Shown one piece after another: positions 1 to 11,034 of a stretch of DNA of 64,000 nucleotides (position 1 is the stretch's first letter; each line of letters starts with the position of its first letter). The notes under the pieces were generated by a model that was not told the origin of the DNA, did no database searches, and was given only the letters and a program-made list of their open reading frames with translations. The position numbers and the translations under genes are program-made. Source of the DNA: Tipula vernalis (Eukaryota; Arthropoda; Insecta; Diptera; Tipulidae); assembly GCA_958295665.1 (NCBI GenBank), contig OY282558.1, forward strand, positions 349,971,034 through 350,035,033, in the 5' to 3' direction.

Positions 1-1515
1 CTGGAGTGTCTGGCTGCAGTTTTGGCGATTCAGAAATACCGTGCGTATGTGGAGGGTCTACCCTTCACTGTTATCACTGACCACGCCAGTTTGACCTGGC
101 TCATGGCCCTTAAAGATGCTCATGGTCGATTGGCTCGCTGGAGTTTGAAGCTCCAGGGATTTAATTTTGACTTTGAATATAGAAAAGGAAGTCAAAATGC
201 AGTGCCCGATGCACTTTCCAGAATGCATATGGACTCTCTTTCGATCCCCATGGAGACTTTTGGAATTGATTTGAATTCGCCTCATTTCACCTCAAATGAA
301 TACCTTTCTATTATGGAAGATATTAAACCTCCAGCCAATCAATCTAATCTTCTTGTCATGGATAATAAAATTTACATTAATACTAAACCTAAACCATCTT
401 TTGATCCTGATTTTGATCTTCCTTCGTGGAAACTATTTATCCCTCAAGAATTACGATCGTCTCTCATTTCGAAGGTTCACTCGTTACCTACCGGAGGTCA
501 TCCTGGAATACAGAAATCAATCGAACTAATAAGGCGTTATTTCTTTTGGCCAAATTTAGCTCATGACGTTAGGACATTTGTAAGAGAGTGCCAGGAATGT
601 CAGGCTAATAAAGCTGTAAACTATTGTACACAACCACCTTTGTCATCACTTCCTGTTACCTCGAGACCTTGGCAAAGAATATATCTTGATTTTCTGGGAC
701 CTTACCCAAGAACACGTGCTGGTAATACACATATCTTAATATTACTAGATCATTTTTCTAAATTTGTTATGACAATGCCCCTGCGTAAAGCAACTTCGAA
801 CGACGTGGTAAAATTCCTGGAGAGTCAGGTGTTCTTAATGTTTGGTGTCCCGGAGGTAATGGTAACCGATAATGGTCGGCAGTTCGAGTCTAACATATTA
901 CGAGAGTTATGTGAGAAATACGGAATCAAGCATATGTTCACACCTAAATATTCGCCACAAGCAAATGCTAGTGAAAGAGTGAATAGGACACTATTGGCGG
1001 CGTTGCGGGCATACATTAAACAAGATCAGAGAGTATGGGATATTCATTTAAATGCTGTAACCTTCGCATTAAGAAATACCACCCATCAGTCTACTGGCTA
1101 CTCTCCTCACTTTGTGGTTTTTGGACAACACCCTATTATGCATGGTTCCATGTATCCTCTACATATGCAGTTACAATCCATTGGTGGCAACCATCTATCT
1201 TTAGAAAACAAACCGCACGATCTCTCGCTGATATTTTCCAAAATTCAAACTAATCTGCAGCAGGCTACGAAAAATAATCATAGGTATGCAAATTTACGAG
1301 GTAATTCACAAAGAGTACCCAATCTTACTATCGGTCAAGAAATATATGTCAGAAACTTTGTTCAGAGCAAAGCAGCTGACAAATTCGCGGCAAAACTTGC
1401 ACCAAAATATATTAAAGGCAAAGTAATCCGTATGATTGGTAATGTCTCGTGTGAAATTGGAGACGAGTTTAATAAATCGTTGGGAATCTTTCATTTGAAG
1501 GACTTAAAAATATAA
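1..1515 (+). CDS. Ty3/gypsy pol fragment: end of RNase H plus integrase, cut by window edge
   Basis: The frame is open from base 1 to the TAA at 1513-1515, so the protein continues upstream of the window; the TTG at 22 is not a real start. The first ~70 residues match the C-terminal part of a gypsy RNase H (TDHASLTWL, then NAVPDALSRM). Integrase follows: an HHCC zinc finger (HSLPTGGHPG, then CQECQ) and the DDE core, with D in RIYLDFLGPY, D in VTDNGRQFES and E in PQANASERVN. The C-terminal tail (IYVRNF to HLKDLKI) ends pol. Integrase would insert the element cDNA into the genome. No internal stop is seen in the visible ~500 codons, so the copy may be fairly young. Gag, protease and RT lie outside the window. 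Family-level confidence is high; clade not assigned. Confidence 0.93.
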   Translation: MECLAAVLAIQKYRAYVEGLPFTVITDHASLTWLMALKDAHGRLARWSLKLQGFNFDFEYRKGSQNAVPDALSRMHMDSLSIPMETFGIDLNSPHFTSNEYLSIMEDIKPPANQSNLLVMDNKIYINTKPKPSFDPDFDLPSWKLFIPQELRSSLISKVHSLPTGGHPGIQKSIELIRRYFFWPNLAHDVRTFVRECQECQANKAVNYCTQPPLSSLPVTSRPWQRIYLDFLGPYPRTRAGNTHILILLDHFSKFVMTMPLRKATSNDVVKFLESQVFLMFGVPEVMVTDNGRQFESNILRELCEKYGIKHMFTPKYSPQANASERVNRTLLAALRAYIKQDQRVWDIHLNAVTFALRNTTHQSTGYSPHFVVFGQHPIMHGSMYPLHMQLQSIGGNHLSLENKPHDLSLIFSKIQTNLQQATKNNHRYANLRGNSQRVPNLTIGQEIYVRNFVQSKAADKFAAKLAPKYIKGKVIRMIGNVSCEIGDEFNKSLGIFHLKDLKI

Positions 1516-3618
1516 ACAAAAGCCAATTCTCTAAGGAAATATTTTCCATATCATAAATACCCGGCTTTTAAAACTCTTCTCAGGGCAGGGTCGTCCCCAC
1601 GAGTGTAACGTAGTGTTGCCCACCACTGAGTTACAAATATTTTTGAAGGCTGTATTTTCTTCCGTTATCATCCTCGGTGTGTGTGTAATGATATTTTGTT
1701 TATTTTATGGCAATTAGATGAAATGAGATGGATTGTTTTTTTTTTGTATTTGGAAGAGGAGTCTTTAACTTGATTTTGAATCGAGGAGATCATTAGATAT
1801 ATTGCTATGATCAATATGGTTCGATTAATTAATTCTCGAATTTTCTGTAAAATCTAAGTTTATGTTTATTAAGTTTAAATTAGTTCTATAAATAACTATT
1901 GCGGGTTTTTTTTTATTGTGAAAATTAATGGAAAGTGATGATGATTGTGATAAATAATCTTAATCTAATAAATAAAAGTCATTTCATTTGATTATAATAT
2001 TTGCATTTTTTTTATGTAAACGATCGGTTAGAATTCTAACTGATATTCGGCAAATTTGTGAATGTTATCGTGTTATGAACTTATATGCAGGTTAACACAA
2101 ATTAACATAATAAAAATTATGTTTTAGTTTAAGATAAACTTTTTCATTAAATTTGTTCAATAGTTATTAATTAAGTTGTAATTAAAATATAAGTTAAAAC
2201 TGCAAAAGTGCTCCGAACGTGGTCTCAAGGACATCTGTTTTCTCCTTGAAACAGTTATGATCGTATGATCATTTTAGTGAATATGATTTGATCGAAATAG
2301 TTATAAGAAATATTAAATGTTGATGATGTAAGTGATTAATAGTTATCCAAATAACATAACTGTAATCCGTAATCAGTAAATCTAATGGTGAAAGTGAATT
2401 TTCAAATAATCATAAATAAATTAAAATATATATAAATAACAGAACAATACAATATAATACAATACAAATTAAAATTTCATAATATATTTAATTAAAAATT
2501 AACTCAAATTAAAACTTAAAACTAATAAATAAATCTAATATGTAAATCTAAAATAAATTGTGCACAGCAAATGTTTCACTACCCTGGTGAAAAATGGTTA
2601 TGTATTTATTATATACAATCAGTAACATTAAAATAAATAATCAAAAATACATATTTAACGTGCAACATAAATACGTATTGCACTAAATTCGTTCATCGAA
2701 TGTTAATGCAACATTGAATATAATGTATTCTTCGTTCAACAGTCAACCTGCAACATAGTCGTGCAACATTTTAAACACACACAGTAACAAGATAAGACTT
2801 TTGTTTTCTTAATAAATTATTATTTTATTTACATTTATTATATTTTTATTATTTTATAATTATTATTATTATTTTTATTATATTTTCTTTTATTATTGTT
2901 TAATTTTTTTTAGTATTAAGTTAGAACAGGTAACTAATAAGTTTAGATCAGGATTAGCACAGGTTTTCATATTAATCTGCATATACGTCTATCTGTATAG
3001 TTTGTACTTTTCTCAAATTTATCATTTGATTTGTATGTTTCAAATTTTCATCTACTATTTAAATTAAATACAAATACGGTTATGGTTTTGATATTGTAAT
3101 TGAAATGGATTTGAATTTTGTTTATACTCGTATAATGAGATTGTAAGTAAATCATCGGGAGGCCGAGGTGAGTGATGAAGCGACAAGGTTTGATATTATT
3201 CCGTATTCTTCAGCTTAGAGTAAAGTTTCAGTTTACCTAGTTATATTTACGTATTTGTTAATACTGTCAATGGTTGTGATGACTCCTTAATTTGTTTTAC
3301 CCCTTAGCAGAATTACATACAGTTTCACAAAACTATACCTTAAATTATTAAATTAACGGTCTAGCAAGACTGTGTTCAACCTTTGATAATCCCACCCCGT
3401 TACTCCTGAGCTATAGCCGCGCTAAGAAATGACCGACAAAGGCAATGAACCAGTATTAGTACAATCTGATGACGAAGAGTTTTCACTTTACAATTTCATC
3501 TAATTTCGTTAAATAGGATGGAGATGGCTTTAAAACTTGACAACTTAGTTACAGAGTTGTCCACTTCGTTACAAAGGCTATAAAAAACTTCGATCTTAAA
3601 AAGCTAAGGCTCAAGTGA
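1516..3618. other. AT-rich non-coding stretch, possible 3' LTR of the preceding gypsy element
   Basis: No ORF of substance. A comparatively GC-rich block at 1585-1630 ends in TGTAACG at 1604, a common type of gypsy LTR start, 90 bases after the pol stop, so the 3' LTR may begin there. I could not find its other end or a matching 5' copy. The rest is strongly AT-rich with T-rich and A-rich runs (for example 2811-2920). Confidence 0.35.
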
Positions 3619-3828
3619 CGTGCTAGTTCTGGTTGCCGTACGGCGAAGCACTTTACTATTGAACCAGATCGGAGGCTTACAAAGTTTGCTTTATCTTTAA
3701 AAAGAGACCAGCTTAGAATTCTGGTCACAATCCTCACTGACCACGGCCGTTTTAAGGATCATCTACATCGCTTGAGATTGGCTCAAGATGATATATGTGA
3801 TGACTGCCTCGAAGAAAAATATGTGTAA
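3619..3828 (+). pseudogene. LINE (non-LTR retrotransposon) C-terminal relic
   Basis: An open frame after a TGA at 3616-3618 reads to TAA at 3826-3828 and ends in the motif usual downstream of the RNase H region of jockey-like LINEs: LRILVTILTDHGRFKDHLHR, then LRLAQDDICDDCLEE. The zinc-knuckle-like cysteines that normally continue are lost, and an A-rich run follows at once (3826-3842), which may be an old poly(A) tail. No RT domain is seen upstream. It is a dead fragment about 70 codons long. Confidence 0.7.
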
Positions 3829-4570
3829 AAAAAATAAAAAAAAAAACCTTAGAAAGCAGTCACCCTCGCCTTGAAATAAGGCCCAAGAGCCGAGACGAAA
3901 AATGAAGGATTTAATCCGCAAACGAAGTTTATTAGCTCCTGAAATGTTTTTCGACTAGTTTTTCACTTTTATAAAGCGAAATAAAATTCTAGAATCTTAA
4001 ATGTAGCACTCTTAATTCATTGTCACTGTTAAGTAATAGGAATTTTAAAATATTCTACAAATAACAAATGCCTCAATTTTTTCAGGCATTAATGCCACGG
4101 TCCTGTTACGGTACCATATAATCATGATAGTGGGCTACCAGCTTGTTGAAATTGCTTGTTTTGCAACTAGGCTTTTGTCGATAGATGATTTGGACTAACA
4201 TTAGATTCACAATCGTATAAAGGAGTTAGGTAGAATTCAACCAACTATATATGGAACTTATAATTGGAGCAAACCAAACAGATAACAACAGAAACAAAAA
4301 AAATATGAATGAAAACAGATTCCAAACTAGAACCTATAGGCTTCTGGAGAGTTCGCTTCAAAGCTCTCTTATAAACGTTTAATTGACCGAAAAATATTAT
4401 ATTTGATCGATCCACCTCATTCGAATAAGGAACAGATTTTAATTTATTAAAACAAATTGATAGTTTCTGCAATTAAGACCACCGTTTAGCATTTTTATGG
4501 TTAACGATTTCAATTTAATTTAATTTCATGATTATTAAACCGCTGTGTGATATGACTTTGTAAAAAAAAC
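3829..4570. other. Intergenic, nothing recognised
   Basis: AT-rich DNA between the LINE relic and the first protease. No coding similarity, no strong repeats. No TATA box like that of the second protease is visible close to the ATG at 4571. Confidence 0.4.
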
Positions 4571-5424
4571 ATGTATAGTGTTGAAATGCACTTGAGATGT
4601 ATCACGTTACTTTTACATGTTCTATATACTCTACAAAATATTGTCAAAATAGATACACAAAATCGAATTTTCAATGGCAAAATGGCGGCACCTCATAGTA
4701 CCCCTTTTCAAGTAGGAGTATGGATTTCAAAACTAAATAATAAAATCGCATTTTGTGGCGGTTCACTAATAACCGCTAAATTCGTGCTAACTGCGGCACA
4801 TTGTTTGATTGAGTAAGTTAAATATATTTACGGTACCTATTGTTGTGTAATTTCTGGTAATTGTAGTGTTGAGGATATCGAAGTTATGCTTGGCGGACAA
4901 TCAAGAAAGGTCGAAGAGCCGGACACAATTTTTATCGAAACCAAATTATATAAATATCATGAAAACTATAATCCAAAAAATTTGCAAAATGACATTGGAG
5001 TCATAGAATTACCGGAACCAGTTCAATTAACCAATCGTATTGGATTAATAAATTTACCTAAGAAATCCGATGAAAACATTTCGCTTGTTGGTGAATGCGC
5101 AAAACTAACCGGATGGGGTCGAACATCAGATACAGCATCTAGCTCTGATGATTTAATCGAATTAAGTCTTTTTGTACTTGATGAGAAAGAATGTAATAGA
5201 TTGCAACAAACACGAAAACAATTGTGCGGTCTCGGCAAATCTAATGGAAGTGCTTGTATGGGGATTCAGGTAGTCCGCTAATACTCGAAAAAACGTTCAC
5301 ACAAATTGGACTTGTTTCGTATGGTAGTAAGGATGGTTGCACTTTGGGAAAACCACACATTTATACGAAAATCTCGTCTTACCTAGACTGGATTCAACAA
5401 AATTCTGATTATAAAACTGTTTAA
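4571..5424 (+). pseudogene. Chymotrypsin-like serine protease, frameshifted at the active-site serine
   Basis: Two exons: 4571-4812 and 4867 onward, split by a 54-bp intron (GTAAGT...TTGTAG) in phase 2 directly after the His57 block, as in the paralogue at 17.6 kb. Visible parts are a hydrophobic signal peptide, the activation cleavage R|IFNG, LTAAHC with catalytic His, and NDIGVIEL with catalytic Asp. At about 5263-5266 one base is missing compared with the paralogue (ATGGGGATTCAGG), so the frame stops at 5281 before the serine motif is read. The sequence after the shift still encodes SYGSKDGC...[10 protein letters not shown] and stops at 5422-5424. The second glycine of GDSGG also reads as Ser. 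No TATA box is evident. Either a recently inactivated gene or an assembly error; without correction it gives an inactive enzyme. Confidence 0.85.
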
Positions 5425-5429
5425 ATAAA
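5424..5429 (+). terminator. Polyadenylation signal of the first protease
   Basis: AATAAA overlapping the relic stop codon of the protease pseudogene. Confidence 0.5.
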
Positions 5430-6198
5430 TTGTTCAAATTTTAAAAAATGTCAAACGATTTGATTCCGTGGCACAAAATGGCATTCAAAAAAATTGTATT
5501 CGAAAAGAAAATCCATTGATAGGTTAATGGTAATTAATAACTTTCTTCCACGTAAATATTAAAGTTGACGAAATTTGGTTGATTCGTTCAATAAATATGG
5601 TAAAAGGAGGAATTTAGACGTGGGCCCTATTCCACAAAAAAAATCTTATCAACTTTTCACTTTTCACTTATCTTTTTTGATTTATTGCAAAGTGCAAATT
5701 AAATCAGTTCCACAAAATAAATTTTTCATAATTTGCAAGTTTAAAATTTAGCTTTTCACTTTGCAAATTTTATTTAAAACTTTTTAAATTTTTCGCAAAG
5801 TGTGAAAGATAAGAGTTTCTCAAAAATATTAACATCTTTGCAGTGCTTGATTAAAACGAATTTGATTTAATATTGACGATGATTTGTATTTTTTGCTTTT
5901 AAGTCGCACATATTGAATAGTTACTGACGGAGATAAAATAATAATATGAAAAGAAAGCATAAACTTCCGCGTTCCTCTAGCGTCGATGAAATGAGCTACA
6001 CTAGTTCCTAACTGTAGCAAGTTACCTAGAACATATCTCTGCCGTTAAGCAAAAATGATTCAAGTGATGATTAAAAATGTTCAACCGTTGTATTACCGTG
6101 TTAATATAGCGACTGGTGTAATTAAATTAAATGCAAGTTTCAAAAGTCCCTACAAATGATTCTACCTTTGAAAATTCATTATTGTGTTTAAAATCATA
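5430..6198. other. Intergenic, AT-rich with short inverted motifs
   Basis: Contains GGGCCCTATTCCACAAAA near 5623 and repeated TTTTCAC/CAAAGTG motifs up to about 5815. A related reverse-complement motif (GGAATAGGGCC) occurs at 21121. This suggests MITE ends, but no paired terminus was found nearby. Confidence 0.3.
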
Positions 6199-6435
6199 AT
6201 GAGTCGACGTGATATAACAGCGAAAAAATTTGCGATCTTATCTTTAATAAAAGAGAAGGAAGAATTGTTATTCGGAAGTTTTAAAAATAAAAAAATAAAT
6301 AAACAAGACAAGGAGCGGGCCTGGAAAGACGTACTAAATAAAGCGAAAACTTTGCAGTTATGGCGACAGCAACCACAACATGGATTTTTGCTAGGGATGG
6401 TCTATATGCATTGTGGAATAGTCACACTTTGGTAA
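6199..6435 (+). pseudogene. Myb/SANT-like DNA-binding protein N-terminus, probable PIF/Harbinger accessory gene
   Basis: From ATG 6199 the product reads MSRRDITAKKFAILSLIKEK and continues with FGSFKNKK and KERAWKDVLNKA. The spacing of hydrophobic residues and the Trp fit the Myb_DNA-bind_5 (zeste-like) domain carried by the second protein of PIF/Harbinger transposons, which helps the transposase bind the element ends. After about residue 58 the similarity fades (WRQQPQHGFL...), which could be a frameshift. A good splice donor (GTAAGTATA) lies at 6432. The natural downstream exon could be the ORF at 10131, which follows an AG acceptor, but the phases do not fit as read. A relic transposase fragment sits at 10.8 kb on the other strand. 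Domain call moderate; mobile-element origin inferred. Confidence 0.5.
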
Positions 6436-6608
6436 GTATAATGCATAGGACATTATTTGTTGTACAACGAGAATATTACTGTTAATATCTTAGCAATTTT
6501 TGAAACACAAATTTACGCAGTTCTTTCGTCAGTGGTTTTTGTGAATATTGGAAAAAAGGAATTTAACGTGTAATACGCAGGCAACTGTATAATTGGCATT
6601 GTAGAGGC

Positions 6609-6616
6609 GTACGCAG
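6609..6616. repeat. Target site duplication of hAT element, left copy
   Basis: GTACGCAG, repeated exactly at 9541-9548. Eight bases is the hAT-superfamily duplication length. Confidence 0.85.
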
Positions 6617-9540
6617 CAATGGCATAACTAGGTACTCGCAGCACCCACAGCCGTGGGGTGGCCCACGGTTATTGCAGCCCACGAGAAGTTAAAATTTAAG
6701 ATTAGATAGCCCAGATTGAGCTTAAAGTGTAAATTTGCACAACGTTACATAGAAAGAAGAAAGAGAAAAAGAAGAAATCGTTCCTGTTGCTATTAAATAT
6801 TTTCCTAAGACAGCTCAACCATTTCTTCTCGGTTCAGACTAGATAGAAATAAAAATGCCTATAGGTTCTGACCGATATTTAGATTTAGAACAAAATTAGC
6901 TAAACTCATTTAAAATAAAAGCTTTCATCATTCCATAATTCAAATTGAGCCTTTAGCCAAACAAATTCAACCTTTTACAAATCAAGTTTTGATTAGAAAA
7001 GATTGAATTTGATTTCCCAACAGATAAAATTTCTTTTGAAAAAGGTAAAATTTGATTTGAAAAAGGGAGGTTATAATAACCTGCTGTTGTTTGCAGATTG
7101 CGATGGATCATTGTGATGTTCATAAAAATCAAGAAGAAACTAGAAAAATACATGACCGCGACTAAAAATAAATTCTTGTTTCCCTCACTTGAGCCAAACC
7201 AGTCAGTCTCTATAATCAATTAGTGTTCGTTCGACTTATAGTTTCACAAAAAATAGACGGTCAATTGATTTGTTTAGTTTCAATCATATTTTGAGAGCTT
7301 TGGAGAAAGCGGAAAAGCTGAATTGTTCGAGATCAATCGACATTCACATAATATAGGGATTTTCCGAATTGTTTTGGAGTAATCTCCAGAATTCTTCGGA
7401 TTTATTGAATTTATCGAATTCATCAAATTTATTCGAATTTTGTAAGGCAATATTCTGCGCTTAGCTTTGAGTTGTATCAACTTGCAGAGTTAAAAGATCT
7501 TGGTGAGATTATGCCAAAATTTTGATATTTCCCCGATTTCCCTTAGGTTATTCGAAATTATTCAAGAATGTCCGGGTTATTTACGTTGTACATGGCAGTG
7601 ATTAGCACTTACAGAATTTCCTTTAGTTTTACATACTTACGGATAATTTGAAATTTGAGAACTTTCAAGAATATTCAAGATACTTTGAAAATTCGACATT
7701 TTTGAGAATATTTCGAAATTCTTGATATTTTTCAAATTAACTATTTTTATCGATATATTTAGAACTCGTCGTAGCATAGAGTTGCAAGAGGTTTCGTTTT
7801 ATTTGAGGCCATAAATGAATGACGTTTTGTTTCATCTAGTGGTTTCATCTTTTAAACGATCGCCCGAATATATCCACAAAACTAAGTACATATATCTGAG
7901 TAAACCAATTGGTTTTCTTACACATGTAACGCTCGAAAATGGAAACCCATTTTGGCTGAAGGATATTTACATTGAGAATAAATATTCTGAATTTTTTCCA
8001 AAAAATATCCTTTGTAATATAAACATTTCTGAATAAAATGATTTGAGTTGAAAAGCTTCGATAAATAAAAGCTCTTAAAACTAAAAGTTCTAAACATTTC
8101 TTGCACATACATGATTTATGCTCATAAAACATTTTAACGAAAGACAGATTTTATGGAAAAGCACAAAAATCACCGATAAAGTATAAATAAATTATCAAGC
8201 TTAAAGCTCATTGAAAACAAATACCTTCCCTTATAATATTAAATTTTAAAGTCAAATGGTTTGGGTTGAAAAGCTCTTAACACTAAAAGCTCTTAATAGA
8301 GTATATGAGCACAAATATTCTAAATCCTAACCAAAATTCCATGATCCCTTGCAAAATCAAACTTCGAAGTAAAATGGTTTATTTAAAAAGCTTCGATTAG
8401 TAAAACCTTTTAAACCTGAACTCGTGACAATTTTTTTCAAATACATAATTTAAGCTTATCAAATATTTGATTAAAATCCTGAAATTATTTAAAAGCTCAA
8501 AAATGTAAAGTTCAAACCCAAATATTCTAAATTTATTCTAAAATTCTGTCGCCTTTATCAATAACGAATTTTGGGGTAAAATGATTTTATTCAAAAAAAG
8601 CTTATAACACCAAGTTTCCTAGCAAAATTGTTTGGTTTGACTAAAAGCTCTTGATCATTTACAAGGAGAACAAATATACTAAATTGTCTCTAAATTCCGT
8701 TACCCTCGAAATCGAATTTCTTAGTAAAATGGTTTGATTTAGAAAGCTTTTCTAATTGAAAGCTCTTAAAACTAATAGTTCTTGACATTTTTTGCAAAAC
8801 GTAATTTTTTCTCATAAAACATTTTAACAAAAACCTGAAATTACGAAAAGGCTTACAAATGTTAAGTTCACACCCAAAAGGTATAATTTAATTATCAACC
8901 TTAAAGCTCATTGAACATAAACATTCTAGATTTATCCTAAAATACCACCTTCCTTTATAATTTCAAATTTTAGAGTTAAATGGGGTTTGAAAACCTCTTA
9001 AAACTAAAAGCATTTGATGATTGATGATTAACTTTGAGAACAAATATTTCAAATTTTAGCCAAAATTTCGTCATCCTTTCAAAAATCATATTTCTGAGTA
9101 ATATGGTTTGTATACATAAAACATTTTATCAAAAACCTAAAAGTATGAAAAAAGCTTAACTTTAAAAGTTAAATGAAAACTCAAATTTGTTGAAATTAAT
9201 AATCGCACTTAAAACTAATTGACAATTTTTGCAAATACTTAATTTATGCTTATACAATTTTTTAACAAAACCTGCGGATGATTCGATATTTGAGTACTTT
9301 CAAGAATATTCAAGATACTTTGAAAATTCGACATTTTTGAAATTATTTCGAAATTTGTGATGATTTGTCGATATATTTAGAAGTCGTCAGAGCGTTGAGT
9401 TGCAACATGTTTCCTGTCATTTACACTCAAAATCAGATACTTTTAATTAATGCGAAACTGGACAATAAGAGATACAAGAAGCATTTTTGGAGCCCCAAAA
9501 AAATGTTACGGGGGGCCCGAAATTTGTAGTTACGCCACTG
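6617..9540. mobile_element. Non-autonomous hAT-type DNA transposon, 2.9 kb
   Basis: The left end reads CAATGGCATAACTAGG. The right end, read inward from 9540, is CAGTGGCGTAACTACA, 14 of the first 16 bases alike apart from transitions and the last pair. Both ends are flanked by the identical 8-bp duplication GTACGCAG, and hAT termini typically begin CAGTG or similar. No transposase is seen: the interior is AT-rich, non-coding and built of diverged internal repeats. A ~150 bp segment near 7640-7795 recurs near 9276-9410, close to the right end. Removing the element rejoins GGCGTACGCAGGCG. It was presumably mobilised by an autonomous relative elsewhere. Confidence 0.85.
8020..9160 (+). repeat. 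Diverged ~340-bp tandem repeats inside the hAT element
   Basis: A block with TAAAATGGTTTGA, AAAGCTTCGAT, AAAGCTCTTAAAACTAA and ATAAAACATTTTAAC in order begins near 8031, 8367, 8718 and, partly, 9099. Spacing is roughly 340-380 bases. Copies are only moderately similar, so this is an old expansion. Confidence 0.6.
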
Positions 9541-9548
9541 GTACGCAG
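9541..9548. repeat. Target site duplication of hAT element, right copy
   Basis: GTACGCAG, identical to 6609-6616. Confidence 0.85.
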
Positions 9549-10130
9549 GCGTTACAAGAAATCAGAACTTCTGCTTTCATTGTTCCTATACGTTGTATTT
9601 ATTACACGAACAAATAACTCGTTTAATTATTTTACAAAAATCCCCAAGAAAACTGTTTTGAGGATTTACTCACCCAATAGCATTTCAAATTTGGATGATG
9701 GGCAAACAAGAATATGGGGTAAACAGTAACCTAGTTACATGTGTTTAAAAGAGGTGACATTGCATATTATTTGTACTAGTGACTAAGTTAAATACATGAA
9801 AATTTAAGGTAATTAAGATATCAAAGTGTTACAAAATGAGTGGTGCTTGATTTCACTGGCTATCATATTCTAAAAGTGTTGATAATGGAAAGGTGCTATT
9901 TTGCAAATAGTACTTCGTTTTTGCAATAAATGCTAGACCAAGAACTGAGCAAGAATTAGAGCAGTTAGTTAAACATAAATTTGACTTAAATCCATACATG
10001 AATTAATTTTATTTGATGTTTGCTTTTGTTATTTGGAAAAATGGACATCTACCTTAGAAGAAAATTGCACTGCTGTGACTTGAAAAGTTGTAAGTTCATA
10101 ATTTGTAAAAATACTAACTTAAACTTTTAG
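9549..10130 (+). other. Transposon debris
   Basis: At 9852-9916 one frame reads FHWLSYSKSVDNGKVLFCK, which resembles the TTF/MYM-type zinc-finger region near the N-terminus of some hAT-like transposases. A stop follows. A second short frame near 9928-10004 reads NARPRTEQELEQLVKHKFDL. Both are too short to assign firmly. Confidence 0.3.
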
Positions 10131-10417
10131 GCAAAGAGGGAAAACGTTTGGCTATTTTAGATATTTTAGAAGCTAAGTCAGCTGCCGAAGTTGGACTGAA
10201 CCTACCAGAAAGCTACAACGAAACAGAATGCCAAAATGTTTTACCACATCCAAATTGCAACAACACTTTTGCATCAGCTACAATTTCAGATATTTCTGTT
10301 GAAAAAAGTGGTGTTACAAAGGCACACAAGCGGAAAAATTATCCAAATAAATTTTTAGAAAAAAAAATTGTTTTTAGACGAAGAGAAAAATCTAAAAATC
10401 GAATTGCTCAAGGTTGA
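10131..10417 (+). pseudogene. Unrecognised ORF, possible exon of the Harbinger accessory protein
   Basis: Follows a pyrimidine-rich stretch ending TTTTAG at 10130. The frame reads KEGKRLAILDILEAKSAAEV, then a Cys/His-containing stretch (ECQNVLPHPNCNNTF), and ends with a basic tail (RRREKSKNRIAQG). It lies between the Myb-like exon and the transposase fragment, which is the only reason to link it to a Harbinger element. No family match by eye. Confidence 0.3.
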
Positions 10418-10770
10418 AGTTTACCATCGCAAGATGGAACAAGAGTTAGGACTATTTATTACCTTCTGAATTTACAAAATTGACTTTATTATATTGAATG
10501 AGTTGACTGAGACACTCCCACTTGAAAATTTTGAATAAAGTAGAGAACAGGAAATTTGTTATATGTACAATACATAGATGGAATGTTCGAAAGCAAAAAT
10601 AATTATCAAGATTTTTATATTTAGAATAATTACAATTTGTATCTTATTGATCTATAAATTGAATCTCCACCCGTTCTCAAATCTCTTAGTGCCACATGAG
10701 TTACGAAGCACTCTTCCAGCCCAACTAATGTTGGCACTAAGAAAAACATTGTCCGGCTTACATACCATCA

Positions 10771-11034
10771 TCACATCGAACGAGATATTTCCGTGCCTGT
10801 TGACTTTTCTTCTTCATGAGAAGAAGGATCATCAATATCTATAATTGTGCCATCAAAGAAACCACAGACACTTGGAAAGCCACCCCTGGAAAGTCCTTCT
10901 TCTAGCCAGCACAAAATGTTTTGGAACAATACTTCTACTATTTTATTCAATGTCCTACGTATGGAACTGCAAACTGTACACTTTACTATTCCGTGCATTG
11001 ACGCAGCTCTGTGGTATTGACAACCATTTACCAT
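10771..11034 (-). pseudogene. PIF/Harbinger (HARBI1-like) transposase fragment
   Basis: On the minus strand the frame contains FPSVCGFFDGTIIDID, which matches the block around the first catalytic Asp of HARBI1-type DDE transposases (family pattern FPxxxGxxDGTxxxI). The second Asp and the Glu regions are absent, so only about 85 codons of a ~350-400 residue enzyme remain. With the Myb-like ORF at 6.2 kb it suggests an ancient two-gene Harbinger element, although the strands differ and no termini were found. Confidence 0.6.

Noticed and set aside
7815..8132. Overlapping ORFs inside the hAT element as its transposase
   Set aside because: Low-complexity, no DDE or zinc-finger motifs, and within the repeated non-coding interior.
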